Positions 14,753 to 23,396 of a DNA stretch of 64,000 nt are shown here, in pieces (the stretch's first letter is position 1; each line of letters begins with the position of its first letter). The translations under genes and the position numbers were made by a program. The DNA comes from Microbacterium sp. AZCO (GTDB taxonomy: Bacteria; Actinomycetota; Actinomycetes; Actinomycetales; Microbacteriaceae). The notes beneath the pieces are model-generated. The model saw only the letters and a list, made by a program, of their open reading frames with translations. It was not told the DNA's origin and made no database searches. The stretch covers positions 4,154,001 to 4,218,000 of the forward strand of contig NZ_CP154857.1 in assembly GCF_039614715.1 (NCBI RefSeq), read 5' to 3'.

Positions 14753-17380
14753 CTACAGACGGGCCAGCTCGTGCCGCCCGCTGATGCCGAGCTTGCCGTA
14801 GACCGACTGCAGATGGTTGTCGACCGTGCGGGTCGAGAGGAACAGCTTCGCAGCGATCTCCTTCGAGCTCGCCCCGCTGGCGGCGAGCGCCGCGATCTCG
14901 CGCTCGCGGCGGGTCAGCGGGGTGCGCTCCTCGCTGAAGCGGAGCAGCGGCGTCGTGGCGCCTTCGCACTGCGCGGCCTCCTCGTCGCTGCGCGCCTGCA
15001 GCGCGACAGCCGCGCGGGAGTCGCCCTCGGCACGCGCGGCGCGCGAGGCGGACGCGAACGCCTCCGCGGCGAGCAGGTGCGCGCCCTGCGCCGACCAGTT
15101 CTCGCCGACGGTCGCGAGGCGAGCGCGGTCGCGGGATGCCTCCGCCTGGGCGTGCGACGCCTGCAGCGCCAGCAGGCCGCCCGGGCTCTCCGCCTCGAGC
15201 GCCGTGAGGTCGGCCGCCGCGGCCCCGGGGTCGCCGAGCCGCGCGAGCGTGAAGAGGTAGGTTCCGGCGAGGAAGTTGTGGCCCGTCGCATGCGTGTCGA
15301 CGGCGCCCGCGCGCAGCGCGGTGCGCGCCGAGTCGAGGTCGCCGTCGAGGGCGTTGAGCCAGGCGTGCGCGAGGATCCCGCCGGGCCCCGCGTCGACCCC
15401 GGCCGGAAGCGACTCCAGCTCGCGTCGCGCGGCGTCGACGTCGCCGTGCTGTGCGAGGGTGATCGCGAGGCTCGCGAGCGCCGGCACGTACAGGCTCACG
15501 GGGCCGACCGTGAGGGCGCCGCTCATCGTGTCGCGATACCAGCGCGCGGCCGTCTCCATCTGCCCCGCGTCCGCCGCGATGCGGCCGAGCAGGAACTCGA
15601 TCGACCGCGTGACGATCTCGTCGTCGGCGCCGATGGCCTCGACGAGCGCCTGCTTCGCCGTCGCCCGTGCGTCGTTCACGAGTCCCGCGTGAAGCTGCAC
15701 GATCCCGAGGGTGTGCAGCGCGTCGGCGACCGTGTGCCCGGGCACCGGATTGTCGCTCGTCGCGCGGGCGAACGCGAGCGCGGTGTGCGCCGCGGCGAGG
15801 GCTTCGTCGTCGTGCCCGATCGCCGCGAGGGGCTGCGCGTGCGCGGCCGCGACGATCGCCCGCTCGGGCATCGAGTCGCCGAGGAGGTCGGACACTCCGC
15901 GCACGACGCGGTCGGCGTCGAAGACGCGGTTGTCCCACAGCTCGATCTGGGCACGCGTGAGCTCGAGTCCCGGATCGGCGTAGCCGAGGTCGGCCTCAGC
16001 GCCGGACAGCACGGCGAGCGCGTCCCGGATGCCCTCGTGGACCATGGCGTGGGCCATCGCGGTCGTCGCCGCGATCGAGCTCGCGAGCTGCCCCTCCGGT
16101 GCGAGCTCGCGCGCCGCCCGCAGGTCGGCGAGCGCTTCGTCGTTACGGCCCATCCGCAGGTGTGCGGCGCCGCGGATGAGCAGCACATCGGGGCGTCGGG
16201 CTCCCGCGGCGATCGCGGCCGTGCACAGGCGCTCGACGGTGGGGAAGTCGCCGGCCTGCTGCGCGAGCAGCGCCGTGCTGATGAGCAGCTCGGGGTCGGA
16301 GCTGACCCCCGCCTCGAGCCGCCAGACGACGGCGCGGAGGTCGTCGGCCGTCCCCCGGCCGTGCTGCGTGAGGATGTCGGCCTGCTCCAGCAGGAGGTCG
16401 GCGGCGCGGAGGCGCGAGAGCGACGAGCGCACGATCGCGCCGTACTGGGGGTGCCCGAGAGTCACCTCGAGCTGCGGACCGATCGCGACGATGCCGGCCG
16501 CCTCGAGGCGCGCGAGTGGCGCCCGCGAGTCGGGGAGATGGGATGCCGCCAGCTCGCCGCACACGGCCAGCCGCTCGACGAGGTCGCGCTCGTCCGCGTC
16601 GAGCTGGGCGATGCGCGCGAGGATGAGGTCGCGCAGCGCGGGTGACCCGACGGCCTCGCCCGTGAGCTGCCAGACGCCCGCCTGGGGCACGAGCCGCCCC
16701 GCGTCGAGGGCGCCGAGCACGAGCTCCCGCAGGAACAGCGGGTTGCCGCCGGTGGCGCGGTGCAGCTCCGTGACGCTGCGGTGCGCGACGGGGGAGCCCA
16801 GCACGCGCGCGAGGAGCGCTGCGATCGCGTCCGGGTCGAGGGGCGCGAGGTCGAGCCGCGCCGAGCGGTCGGCGTTCCACGTCGCGATGACGGCGTCGGG
16901 AAGCGGGTCGCCCGAGCGGATCGTCGCGACGAGCCGCAGCACGTCCGACGCGACGAGCTGGGCGATGAGGGTCGTGGACAGCGGATCGAGCAGCCCGAGG
17001 TCGTCGAGCACGAGCACGCGCGGAGCGGGTCCGCGAGCCTCGACGGCGTCGATCGCCCGCGCGAGCAGCGTCGCCGGATCCGCCGCGGACGCGGCGAGCT
17101 GCGCCCGGTCCCCGGGGAACTGCGTCAGAAGCGCGCCGAGCGGCACGCCCGACATGATCGACGTCGCTCCGGCCGAGAGCACCGTCCAGCCTCGAGCGGC
17201 CAGCACCTCGCCGACCGTCGCCGCGACGCGGCTCTTGCCGACGCCCGACTCGCCCGAGACGACGAGCGTGCGGACGAGGCCCTCCAGCCCCGCGACGGCA
17301 CGATCGACCACCTCGTCGCGACCCGCGAGCGGCCAGGGCGCCAGGGCATGCTCCATCGCAGCCCCCTGCTGTGAGCTCAT
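14753..17380 (-). CDS. Large LuxR-family regulator with AAA ATPase and TPR-like region
   Basis: 875 aa. The N-terminal STAND/AAA module (about 15-330) has Walker A GESGVGKSR and Walker B VLVLDDLGLLD. The middle (~340-790) is helical with TPR-like repeats. The C-terminal LuxR HTH (~815-870) carries LTRREREIAALAASGASSKEIAAKL and TVDNHLQSVYGKLGI. This is the LAL/MalT architecture: ligand and ATP binding drive oligomerisation and gene activation. Ribosome site GGAAGG precedes ATG 17380. The adjacent, divergent LAxTG surface-protein gene, 244 bp away, is a possible target. Inducer unknown. Confidence 0.9.
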   Translation of the reverse strand: MSSQQGAAMEHALAPWPLAGRDEVVDRAVAGLEGLVRTLVVSGESGVGKSRVAATVGEVLAARGWTVLSAGATSIMSGVPLGALLTQFPGDRAQLAASAADPATLLARAIDAVEARGPAPRVLVLDDLGLLDPLSTTLIAQLVASDVLRLVATIRSGDPLPDAVIATWNADRSARLDLAPLDPDAIAALLARVLGSPVAHRSVTELHRATGGNPLFLRELVLGALDAGRLVPQAGVWQLTGEAVGSPALRDLILARIAQLDADERDLVERLAVCGELAASHLPDSRAPLARLEAAGIVAIGPQLEVTLGHPQYGAIVRSSLSRLRAADLLLEQADILTQHGRGTADDLRAVVWRLEAGVSSDPELLISTALLAQQAGDFPTVERLCTAAIAAGARRPDVLLIRGAAHLRMGRNDEALADLRAARELAPEGQLASSIAATTAMAHAMVHEGIRDALAVLSGAEADLGYADPGLELTRAQIELWDNRVFDADRVVRGVSDLLGDSMPERAIVAAAHAQPLAAIGHDDEALAAAHTALAFARATSDNPVPGHTVADALHTLGIVQLHAGLVNDARATAKQALVEAIGADDEIVTRSIEFLLGRIAADAGQMETAARWYRDTMSGALTVGPVSLYVPALASLAITLAQHGDVDAARRELESLPAGVDAGPGGILAHAWLNALDGDLDSARTALRAGAVDTHATGHNFLAGTYLFTLARLGDPGAAAADLTALEAESPGGLLALQASHAQAEASRDRARLATVGENWSAQGAHLLAAEAFASASRAARAEGDSRAAVALQARSDEEAAQCEGATTPLLRFSEERTPLTRREREIAALAASGASSKEIAAKLFLSTRTVDNHLQSVYGKLGISGRHELARL

Positions 17381-17624
17381 CCCGGTCCTTCCCCAGAGCC
17401 GTCCGAACTGAGCGCGATTCTAGGGGTGAGCGGCGCGCGGGCGCACCTGGGGGTGAGGGATGCCGTCATCCGCCGCATCCGCAGCTCTCTGAGTATCCGA
17501 GTTCGGGGTGAGTAATCGGCGCTCGCGGAGATGAGCACCGCCCACCCATCCGGGCGCGTGGGGCGCGCCGCCATCGTGATGGTGTGCGGATCCGCACGAC
17601 CACCTCGCCAGAAGGAACCCCACC

Positions 17625-20387
17625 ATGGACCTCGCCCCGAACCCGGCCGGCGCACCCAGGCGCCGCCCCGTCCCCGCCGTCGTGCGACTCGTCGGCATCC
17701 TCATCGTGACCGTCATCGCCGTCGGATTCGCACTCGTCTCCGGCCTTCCCGCCCGCGCCGAGGAAGCGTCCGCGGCGACGGCGCTCGCCGAGTCGACGGA
17801 TGCGACAGCAGACACGGCGCCCGCTCCCGACGCCACGGTCGGGGCGGGGGAGCCGGTTCGGACCGGGACGATGGATGCCGCCGACCCGGCGCCCGCGCCT
17901 GCGCCTGCCGCTGACGCGCCCGCAGAGGACACGCCTGCGGGCGAGACGCCTGCCGGCGAGACGCCTGCCGGCGAGACGCCTGCCGGCGAGACGGCTGCGG
18001 GAGAAGCGCCTGCCGGCGACACGTCTGCCGCCGGTGCTCCGGCAGACGCGACCGAGACGCCGGCCGCGACGGCGGGTGAGGCATCCATCGGCGCTCCCCG
18101 CGCCGAGGCGTTCGCGCCGCTCGTGTCGTTCGCCCCGCCTGTGCAGTCCGCGGGCCCCGACACCAACACCGCCCCGGTCGCGGTCGACGACCACTGGCAG
18201 ATCGAAGAGGGGACCTCGCTGCTCGTGGGCAAGCCCGGTCTGATGTGGAACGACCACGACCCCGACGGCGACTGGTTCCAGATCAACGACATGACGCCGC
18301 CCTCGTCGGGCGTGCTGCAGTGGATCGACTCGCCCGGCTTCCGCTGGACGCCCGAGCCGGGGTTCGTCGGCACGGCGACCTTCCAGTACGTGCTCCGCGA
18401 CGACCACGGCGATCTCGACCTCGAGAGCGAGTGGGCCACCGTCACGATCGACGTGCTCCCCGCGGGCAGCGACCTCCAGCTGCCGCCCGTGCCGCACATC
18501 GACTCGTACCTCTACGCCCGGGGCACGCCGCTCTACATCCCGGCACCCGGTGTGCTCGCCAACGACGAGCTCGACGGCCAGCTGGTCTCGTGGAAGGTGG
18601 ACACCCCCTCCCTCGGAGCCGGCACGGTGCAGGGCTTCGGGACGGGCGGCTTCCTCTTCACGCCGGCGAGCCCGTACATCGAGGAGACCGACTCGTTCAC
18701 CTACTCGGTGTGCACGACCATCGGCTGCGCGAGCGGCCTGGTCTGGCTCTACCCCGCCGCGGACGGCATCCCCGCCGACGGCCCCGCCATCGTGCCCGAG
18801 GCTCCCGTGGCGGCGGCCGACTACTACGGCGTCGTCAAGGACACAGCCCTGACGACGGCCGCGGCGGCCGGCCTCCTCTCGAACGACACCGACGTGGAAC
18901 CCGGCGACGTGCTCGAGGCGGTCATCGACGACGGCGACCTCCTCGGAAGCATCGCGGTCACAGCCGACGGCGCCTTCACCTACACGCCACCGGCCGGCTT
19001 CACGGGCACCGACTCCTTCCGGTACTGGGCCGTCGACGCGCACGGGCTCAAGAGCGCCTTCACCAAGGTCGAGTTCCAGGTCGGGGACGGCAGCGTCAAC
19101 CATCCGCCGCTCACGGTCGCCGACCACTTCGTGGTGGAGGCGGGACAGCCGCTCCTGTTCCCGAAGTCGCTCCTGCTCGCGAACGACAGCGACCCCGACG
19201 GCGATCCGGTGTCCTTCGGGGGCTTCACCCCGCCCCTCCACGGCACCTTCTCCTCGGCCGGTGCCGACGCCGTCCGCTACACGCCGGCCCCCGGCTTCAC
19301 GGGCGTCGACACCGCCGCCTACAACGCGCACGACGACTCGAACGCCTACAGCGCCGAGGCCGCGATCACCTTCGAGGTGGTCCCGGGCGACGGTGTGAAC
19401 GCCGCGCCGCAGGCGCACGCCGACGCGTATCCGGTCGAGGCCGGCACGACGGTGCACCTCGACGCCCCGGCCCTGCTCGGCAACGACGTCGACGCCGACG
19501 GCGACGCGCTCCTCGTGCTCGACGCCGACCCGGCGCAGCACGGCTCCCTCACGGTCGCGGCCGACGGCTCGCTCACGTACACACCGCAGGCCGGCTTCAC
19601 GGGCACCGACATCGTGTACTACCAGGTGACCGATGGCGCGGAGACATCGGCCTCGACGGTGACGTTCGCCGTCCACGCCGCGGGCGACGAGCCCTTCGTC
19701 GCCATCGAGGACACCTACACCACGGGCAAGGGGCAGCAGCTGACGGTCGGCGCCCCCGGGCTCATGGGGAATGACCTGGTGCCTGCGGGTGCGGACCCGT
19801 GGGTGCACGAGGCCCTGTGGAACATGCCCCAGCACGGGACGGTGGTGACGCACGAGGACGGCTCGTTCACGTACGTCCCCGACGCGGGCTTCGTCGGCCT
19901 CGACCAGTTCGCCTACCGCCTCATGATCGGCGAGGACGTCAGCCACGGCAATGTGCGCGTCTACGTCACGGAGGCCGCGGTCACGCCGGCCGACCCTTCG
20001 GACCCGACCGACCCCGCCGGCCCGGCGGACCCTTCGGACCCGGCCGACCCTTCGGACCCGGCCGACCCTTCGGACCCGACCGACCCTGCGGACCCGACCG
20101 ACCCTGCGGACCCGACCGACCCCGCTGACCCGAGCGACCCGACCGACTCTGGCACGCCGACGGACCCGGTCGACGACCCGGCCGAGGGCGGCCAGCCCCC
20201 TCTTCCCGCACTCCCTGCCGAGACGGAGGTCGCGCCGGTCGTGGCCGATCCCGCCGCTCAGCGGGCCGAGTCGCTCGCGGTCACCGGTGCGAGCGTCGCG
20301 GCGCCCGTCATCCCGGGCCTTCTCGTCCTCGTCGGTGCGGGGCTCGTCGCGATCGCGCGGCTCCGGCGAGGCGCCGCACGCCGCTAG
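17625..20387 (+). CDS. Cell-wall-anchored surface protein with cadherin/Ig-like repeats and LAxTG signal
   Basis: 920 aa; AGAAGGAA precedes ATG 17625. N-terminal signal (helix ~20-42, cleavage after ARA). Residues ~50-160 are an Ala/Pro/Glu/Thr-rich region with PAGET repeats. Then come about seven ~90-residue modules ending in patterns like [25 protein letters not shown] with NDVDADGD calcium-type loops (Big_9/cadherin-like). Next is a (D-P-S/A/T) repeat stalk (~785-850). The end is SLAVTGA, a hydrophobic helix and RLRRGAARR. LAxTG is the class E sortase motif of high-GC Gram-positives. No sortase gene lies in the window. Likely adhesion or a surface layer role. Confidence 0.9.
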   Translation: MDLAPNPAGAPRRRPVPAVVRLVGILIVTVIAVGFALVSGLPARAEEASAATALAESTDATADTAPAPDATVGAGEPVRTGTMDAADPAPAPAPAADAPAEDTPAGETPAGETPAGETPAGETAAGEAPAGDTSAAGAPADATETPAATAGEASIGAPRAEAFAPLVSFAPPVQSAGPDTNTAPVAVDDHWQIEEGTSLLVGKPGLMWNDHDPDGDWFQINDMTPPSSGVLQWIDSPGFRWTPEPGFVGTATFQYVLRDDHGDLDLESEWATVTIDVLPAGSDLQLPPVPHIDSYLYARGTPLYIPAPGVLANDELDGQLVSWKVDTPSLGAGTVQGFGTGGFLFTPASPYIEETDSFTYSVCTTIGCASGLVWLYPAADGIPADGPAIVPEAPVAAADYYGVVKDTALTTAAAAGLLSNDTDVEPGDVLEAVIDDGDLLGSIAVTADGAFTYTPPAGFTGTDSFRYWAVDAHGLKSAFTKVEFQVGDGSVNHPPLTVADHFVVEAGQPLLFPKSLLLANDSDPDGDPVSFGGFTPPLHGTFSSAGADAVRYTPAPGFTGVDTAAYNAHDDSNAYSAEAAITFEVVPGDGVNAAPQAHADAYPVEAGTTVHLDAPALLGNDVDADGDALLVLDADPAQHGSLTVAADGSLTYTPQAGFTGTDIVYYQVTDGAETSASTVTFAVHAAGDEPFVAIEDTYTTGKGQQLTVGAPGLMGNDLVPAGADPWVHEALWNMPQHGTVVTHEDGSFTYVPDAGFVGLDQFAYRLMIGEDVSHGNVRVYVTEAAVTPADPSDPTDPAGPADPSDPADPSDPADPSDPTDPADPTDPADPTDPADPSDPTDSGTPTDPVDDPAEGGQPPLPALPAETEVAPVVADPAAQRAESLAVTGASVAAPVIPGLLVLVGAGLVAIARLRRGAARR
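17926..18015 (+). repeat. 15-bp tandem repeats coding PAGET units
   Basis: Three exact copies of GCGAGACGCCTGCCG (17941-17985) are flanked by degenerate copies. They encode the PAGET stalk of the surface protein. Likely prone to copy-number change by slippage. Confidence 0.8.
19993..20155 (+). repeat. Tandem repeats coding an Asp-Pro stalk
   Basis: Nine-bp-based units GACCC(T/G)(T/G)CG and GACCCGACC repeat across ~160 bp. They encode a [11 protein letters not shown]-type stalk just before the sorting signal. Copy number probably varies between strains. Confidence 0.8.
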
Positions 20388-20403
20388 GCGAGGTGCGTGC
20401 GGT

Positions 20404-20431
20404 GGGCGGAGGACCTGGGGGTCCTCCGCCC
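20404..20431 (+). terminator. Intrinsic terminator of the LAxTG protein gene
   Basis: Perfect 12-bp stem GGGCGGAGGACC / GGTCCTCCGCCC around a 4-nt loop, 17 nt after the stop codon. It is followed by CTTCCC, with only a weak T-tract. Confidence 0.8.
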
Positions 20432-20492
20432 TTCCCGCGTCTCCCCAGCCGGCTCGCGCGCCGCCCGAGCGCCTCCGGTCGCCACCTCAGCA

Positions 20493-20689
20493 TCCATAGC
20501 CCGTGCTGTCACCGAAAGCCCCCGTCGTGCACCGTGCGGAGCGGGTGCTCTCGGCGAGAGCACGGGCTATGGACAGCCCAGCTGCGCACAGCGCGACGCG
20601 AGCGGCGAGAGCACGGGCTATGGACAAGCGACCAGCACGAGGCGCGGCGCGGCACAGCACCGCGCAGCGTGCCGGAGCGGCGAGAGCAC
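20493..20689. repeat. Intergenic direct and inverted repeats (AGCACGGGCTATGGA family)
   Basis: A 24-bp direct repeat occurs at 20552-20575 and 20603-20626. A 15-bp inverted copy lies at 20493-20507, and a third, partial direct copy (GAGCGGCGAGAGCAC) at 20675-20689. These fill most of the 309-bp gap between the surface-protein gene and the STAND gene, which converge. No gene is seen here. Confidence 0.8.
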
Positions 20690-20696
20690 CGCGGCG

Positions 20697-23363
20697 TCAC
20701 CAGTGGCGGAGGGCGTCCTCCAGGCGGCCGCGCTCGAGGTCGGGGAGGGCGAGGGTGATCGCCTCGGCGGGGGAGAGGTCGGCGCCCGCGCGCTCGCCGG
20801 CGGCCACCCCCTCGGGATCGGTCTCTCGCAGCGCGGCGAGGTGCGACGCGTGCACCGTGAACGCCTCGACGTCGAAGACGCCGATGCGGTGCCGGATCGT
20901 CTCGGCCGCCTTCGCGAGCGCCCCCGCGCGCCAGGCATCGCCGTGCGCGGCCGCGACGGCGCACAGCCCCTCCAGGCCGTAAGCGACACCCTCGTCGTAG
21001 TGCAGCTGGATCGACAGGTGCAGCGTCTCGACGAACTCCGCCTCGGCGGCGTCGACGTCGCCGCGCATGAAGTTGAGCCGCGCGCGGAGGTTTCCGCCGA
21101 GCGACGTCGTGAAGAGGTCTCCGCTCGCGCGCGAGACGGCGAGGGCCTCGCCGAAGTGCGCGAGCGCCTCGTCGATCTCGCCCTGCACCCACGAGAGCCG
21201 GCCGAGCGAGACACGCGTGATCGCCTCGGCCCAGTTGTTGCCGTGATCGTGCAGCCGGGCGACGGCCTCGGTCAGCTCGGCCTCGGCCTTCTCGACGTCG
21301 AGGCCCGAATACTGCACGCGCGCCGTCGCGCGCGCGGCGAGCGCCATGGCCGAGGCATCCTGATCCCCGCTCTCGGCGAAGAGCCGGACGCACTCGCCGA
21401 GGCCTGCGACGACCTGCTCACTGGGCCGCTGCCACATCTCGCCCCACAGGGCGAAGAACCACGCGACGGCGCGCGTGTGCTGCGTGACGGGCGTCTGCTT
21501 GTCGAGGAGCTCCAGCATCCACACCCGCACCTCGCCGAAGAAGCCGGCGATCCACCAGTAGATGAGGAGGCGCCACGCGAAGTCGCCGGCGTCGTCGAGG
21601 CGATCGATGTAGATGAGGTGCCGTACCGCTGCGCGGAGGTTCGTCAGCTCGAGGCCGAGCTCGGCGACGGCCTCGGACTGCCGCCGGCCGCCGAGGTCGG
21701 GTGCGAGCCGCGTGACGAGCGAGCCGTAGTAGTCGGCGTGAGCCGCGCGCATGCGGTCGGCATCCCCGCGCTCCTTGAGACGGCCGAGGGCGTACTCGCG
21801 CACCGTCGCGAGCAGCGAGTAGACCGTCCGCCCCTCGACGTCGGTCGCCTTCACGAGCGAGGCGTCGACGAGCGCCGTGAGCCCGTCGAGGCCCAGCCCG
21901 TCCCACGACCGGCCGGCGCCGATCGCCTCGACCGCCTCGAGTGTGAAGCGCCGGGCGAAGACGCCGAGGTCTTCCAGGAGGTCGCGCTGTTCCTCGGGCA
22001 GGAGGCTCACGCTCCAGTCGATCGTCGCCCGCATCGTGCGGTGCCGCTCGGGCAGGTCGCGCACGGCCGCGCTGAGGAGCGGGAGGCTCTGCTGCAGCCG
22101 CTCGGCGATCGCCTGCGGCGTGAGGAGGCGCACCTTGGCGGCGGCGAGCTCGATCGCGAGCGGGAGGCCCTCGAGCGTCCGGCAGATCTGTGCGATCGCC
22201 TGGGCGTTCTCCTCGGTGAGGGCGAATCCCGGCTTCGCCGCCTCCGCGCGGTCGACGAACAGCGTGCACGCCGTCGACCGGCCTGCGCGCTCGAGTGAGG
22301 TGGGCAGCGACTCGTCGGGGGTGTCCAGGGCGCCGACGTCGTAGACCTGCTCGCCCCGGATGCGCAGCACGATGCGGCTCGTCACGAGGAAGGTCGTGAG
22401 CGGTGCGAGGTCGTAGAGGCGCACGAGCACGGGCGCGGCATCCACGATCTGCTCGAAGTTGTCGAGCACGACGAGCACCCGGCGATCGGCGAGGGCATGC
22501 GCGATGCGCTCCTCGAGCGCCGCCTCGCCGTTGTCGCGGATGTTGAGGAAGTACGCGATCGTCGGCAGCAGCAGCCCCTGCTCGAACACGCCCTCGAGCG
22601 GCACGAAGTAGACGCCGTCGGGGAAGAGGTCCGAGCTTCCGAGCGCTGTCTCGATCGAGAGGCGGCTCTTGCCGATGCCGCCCGGGCCGATGAGGCTCAC
22701 GACGCGGTGCTTCGCGGCGAGGAGGGTCCGCAGGGCGGCGATGTCGCGCTCGCGGCCGATCGTCGTCGTGTACGGCACGGGGATGCGCCCGGCGAGGGGC
22801 TCCGACGACTCGGGCGCCTCCGGGGGCTCGGATGCCTCGTCCCGCGACGCGTCGAAGCGTTCGGCGAGGAGGGTGGCGAGGTCGTCGGCGATGCGGTCGT
22901 GGAGTTCGTCGGCGGTGGTGAAGGGGAGGTAGGCGGCGTAGTCGTCTTTCTGGATGCGGGCGATGAGGTCTTTCAGGCGGGGTTCGCGGTTCTTGGATGC
23001 CTTGATGTAGATGAGTTTGGGCATCGTGGGCGGGGCGAGGTTGTATTCGTCTTCGAGGCCGGAGATCTGCTCGTCGGGGGCGACCCAGCCGTAGGACTCC
23101 CAGTAGATCCCGACGAACACGTCGGACTGCTCGAGGTAGGAGCGGTACAGCTCGCGGGGCGGGTGGGGGCGGGCGCCGAGTTCGAACATGACCGGCGCGA
23201 GGCGCATGCGTTCGATCGCCGCGCGGGCGGCGCGGCGTTCGTCGGCGAGCTCGCGCAGGGTGGAGCTCACGAAGACCCGGATCCGCTGGTCGGGCGTGCG
23301 GATCACCGGGCGATGGGGCCCAGTCATGTGCACATCATGGCCCGACAACCCGCCACCTGTCAT
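20697..23363 (-). CDS. DUF4062-STAND NTPase-TPR protein (second copy in operon)
   Basis: 888 aa. Residues ~25-170 are a DUF4062 domain (RVFVSSTLRELADERRAA, then DVFVGIYWESYGW and the acidic DEYNLA). An NB-ARC-like STAND ATPase follows with Walker A GPGGIGKS (226-233), Walker B VLVVLDNFEQI, sensor TSRIVLRI, and a winged-helix-like part (RTMRATIDWSVSLLP). Residues ~580-888 are TPR-like helices. No DNA-binding domain. It lies 33 bp behind the paralogue at 23397-26060 and shares its first 514 bp almost exactly. By architecture it is an NLR-like switch; the trigger and the DUF4062 output are unknown. The start could also be the Met 12 codons later. Confidence 0.85.
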   Translation of the reverse strand: MTGGGLSGHDVHMTGPHRPVIRTPDQRIRVFVSSTLRELADERRAARAAIERMRLAPVMFELGARPHPPRELYRSYLEQSDVFVGIYWESYGWVAPDEQISGLEDEYNLAPPTMPKLIYIKASKNREPRLKDLIARIQKDDYAAYLPFTTADELHDRIADDLATLLAERFDASRDEASEPPEAPESSEPLAGRIPVPYTTTIGRERDIAALRTLLAAKHRVVSLIGPGGIGKSRLSIETALGSSDLFPDGVYFVPLEGVFEQGLLLPTIAYFLNIRDNGEAALEERIAHALADRRVLVVLDNFEQIVDAAPVLVRLYDLAPLTTFLVTSRIVLRIRGEQVYDVGALDTPDESLPTSLERAGRSTACTLFVDRAEAAKPGFALTEENAQAIAQICRTLEGLPLAIELAAAKVRLLTPQAIAERLQQSLPLLSAAVRDLPERHRTMRATIDWSVSLLPEEQRDLLEDLGVFARRFTLEAVEAIGAGRSWDGLGLDGLTALVDASLVKATDVEGRTVYSLLATVREYALGRLKERGDADRMRAAHADYYGSLVTRLAPDLGGRRQSEAVAELGLELTNLRAAVRHLIYIDRLDDAGDFAWRLLIYWWIAGFFGEVRVWMLELLDKQTPVTQHTRAVAWFFALWGEMWQRPSEQVVAGLGECVRLFAESGDQDASAMALAARATARVQYSGLDVEKAEAELTEAVARLHDHGNNWAEAITRVSLGRLSWVQGEIDEALAHFGEALAVSRASGDLFTTSLGGNLRARLNFMRGDVDAAEAEFVETLHLSIQLHYDEGVAYGLEGLCAVAAAHGDAWRAGALAKAAETIRHRIGVFDVEAFTVHASHLAALRETDPEGVAAGERAGADLSPAEAITLALPDLERGRLEDALRHW
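22849..23362. repeat. 514-bp near-identical block, copy A
   Basis: Aligns without gaps to 25543-26056 with three mismatches that I can see. It covers the DUF4062-coding part from just before the start codon region to about codon 171. The identity stops abruptly at both ends. Confidence 0.95.
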
Positions 23364-23396
23364 GCACCCGCGTGCGGCTCGGCGGGTTTCGGCCGC

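Noticed and set aside
19990-20155. CRISPR-like regular repeats
   Set aside because: Units are short, without unique spacers, and code a Ser/Asp/Pro stalk in the surface protein.
20400-20758. Short open frames in the repeat-containing gap
   Set aside because: No start signals, no domain, and they run through repeats and a terminator.
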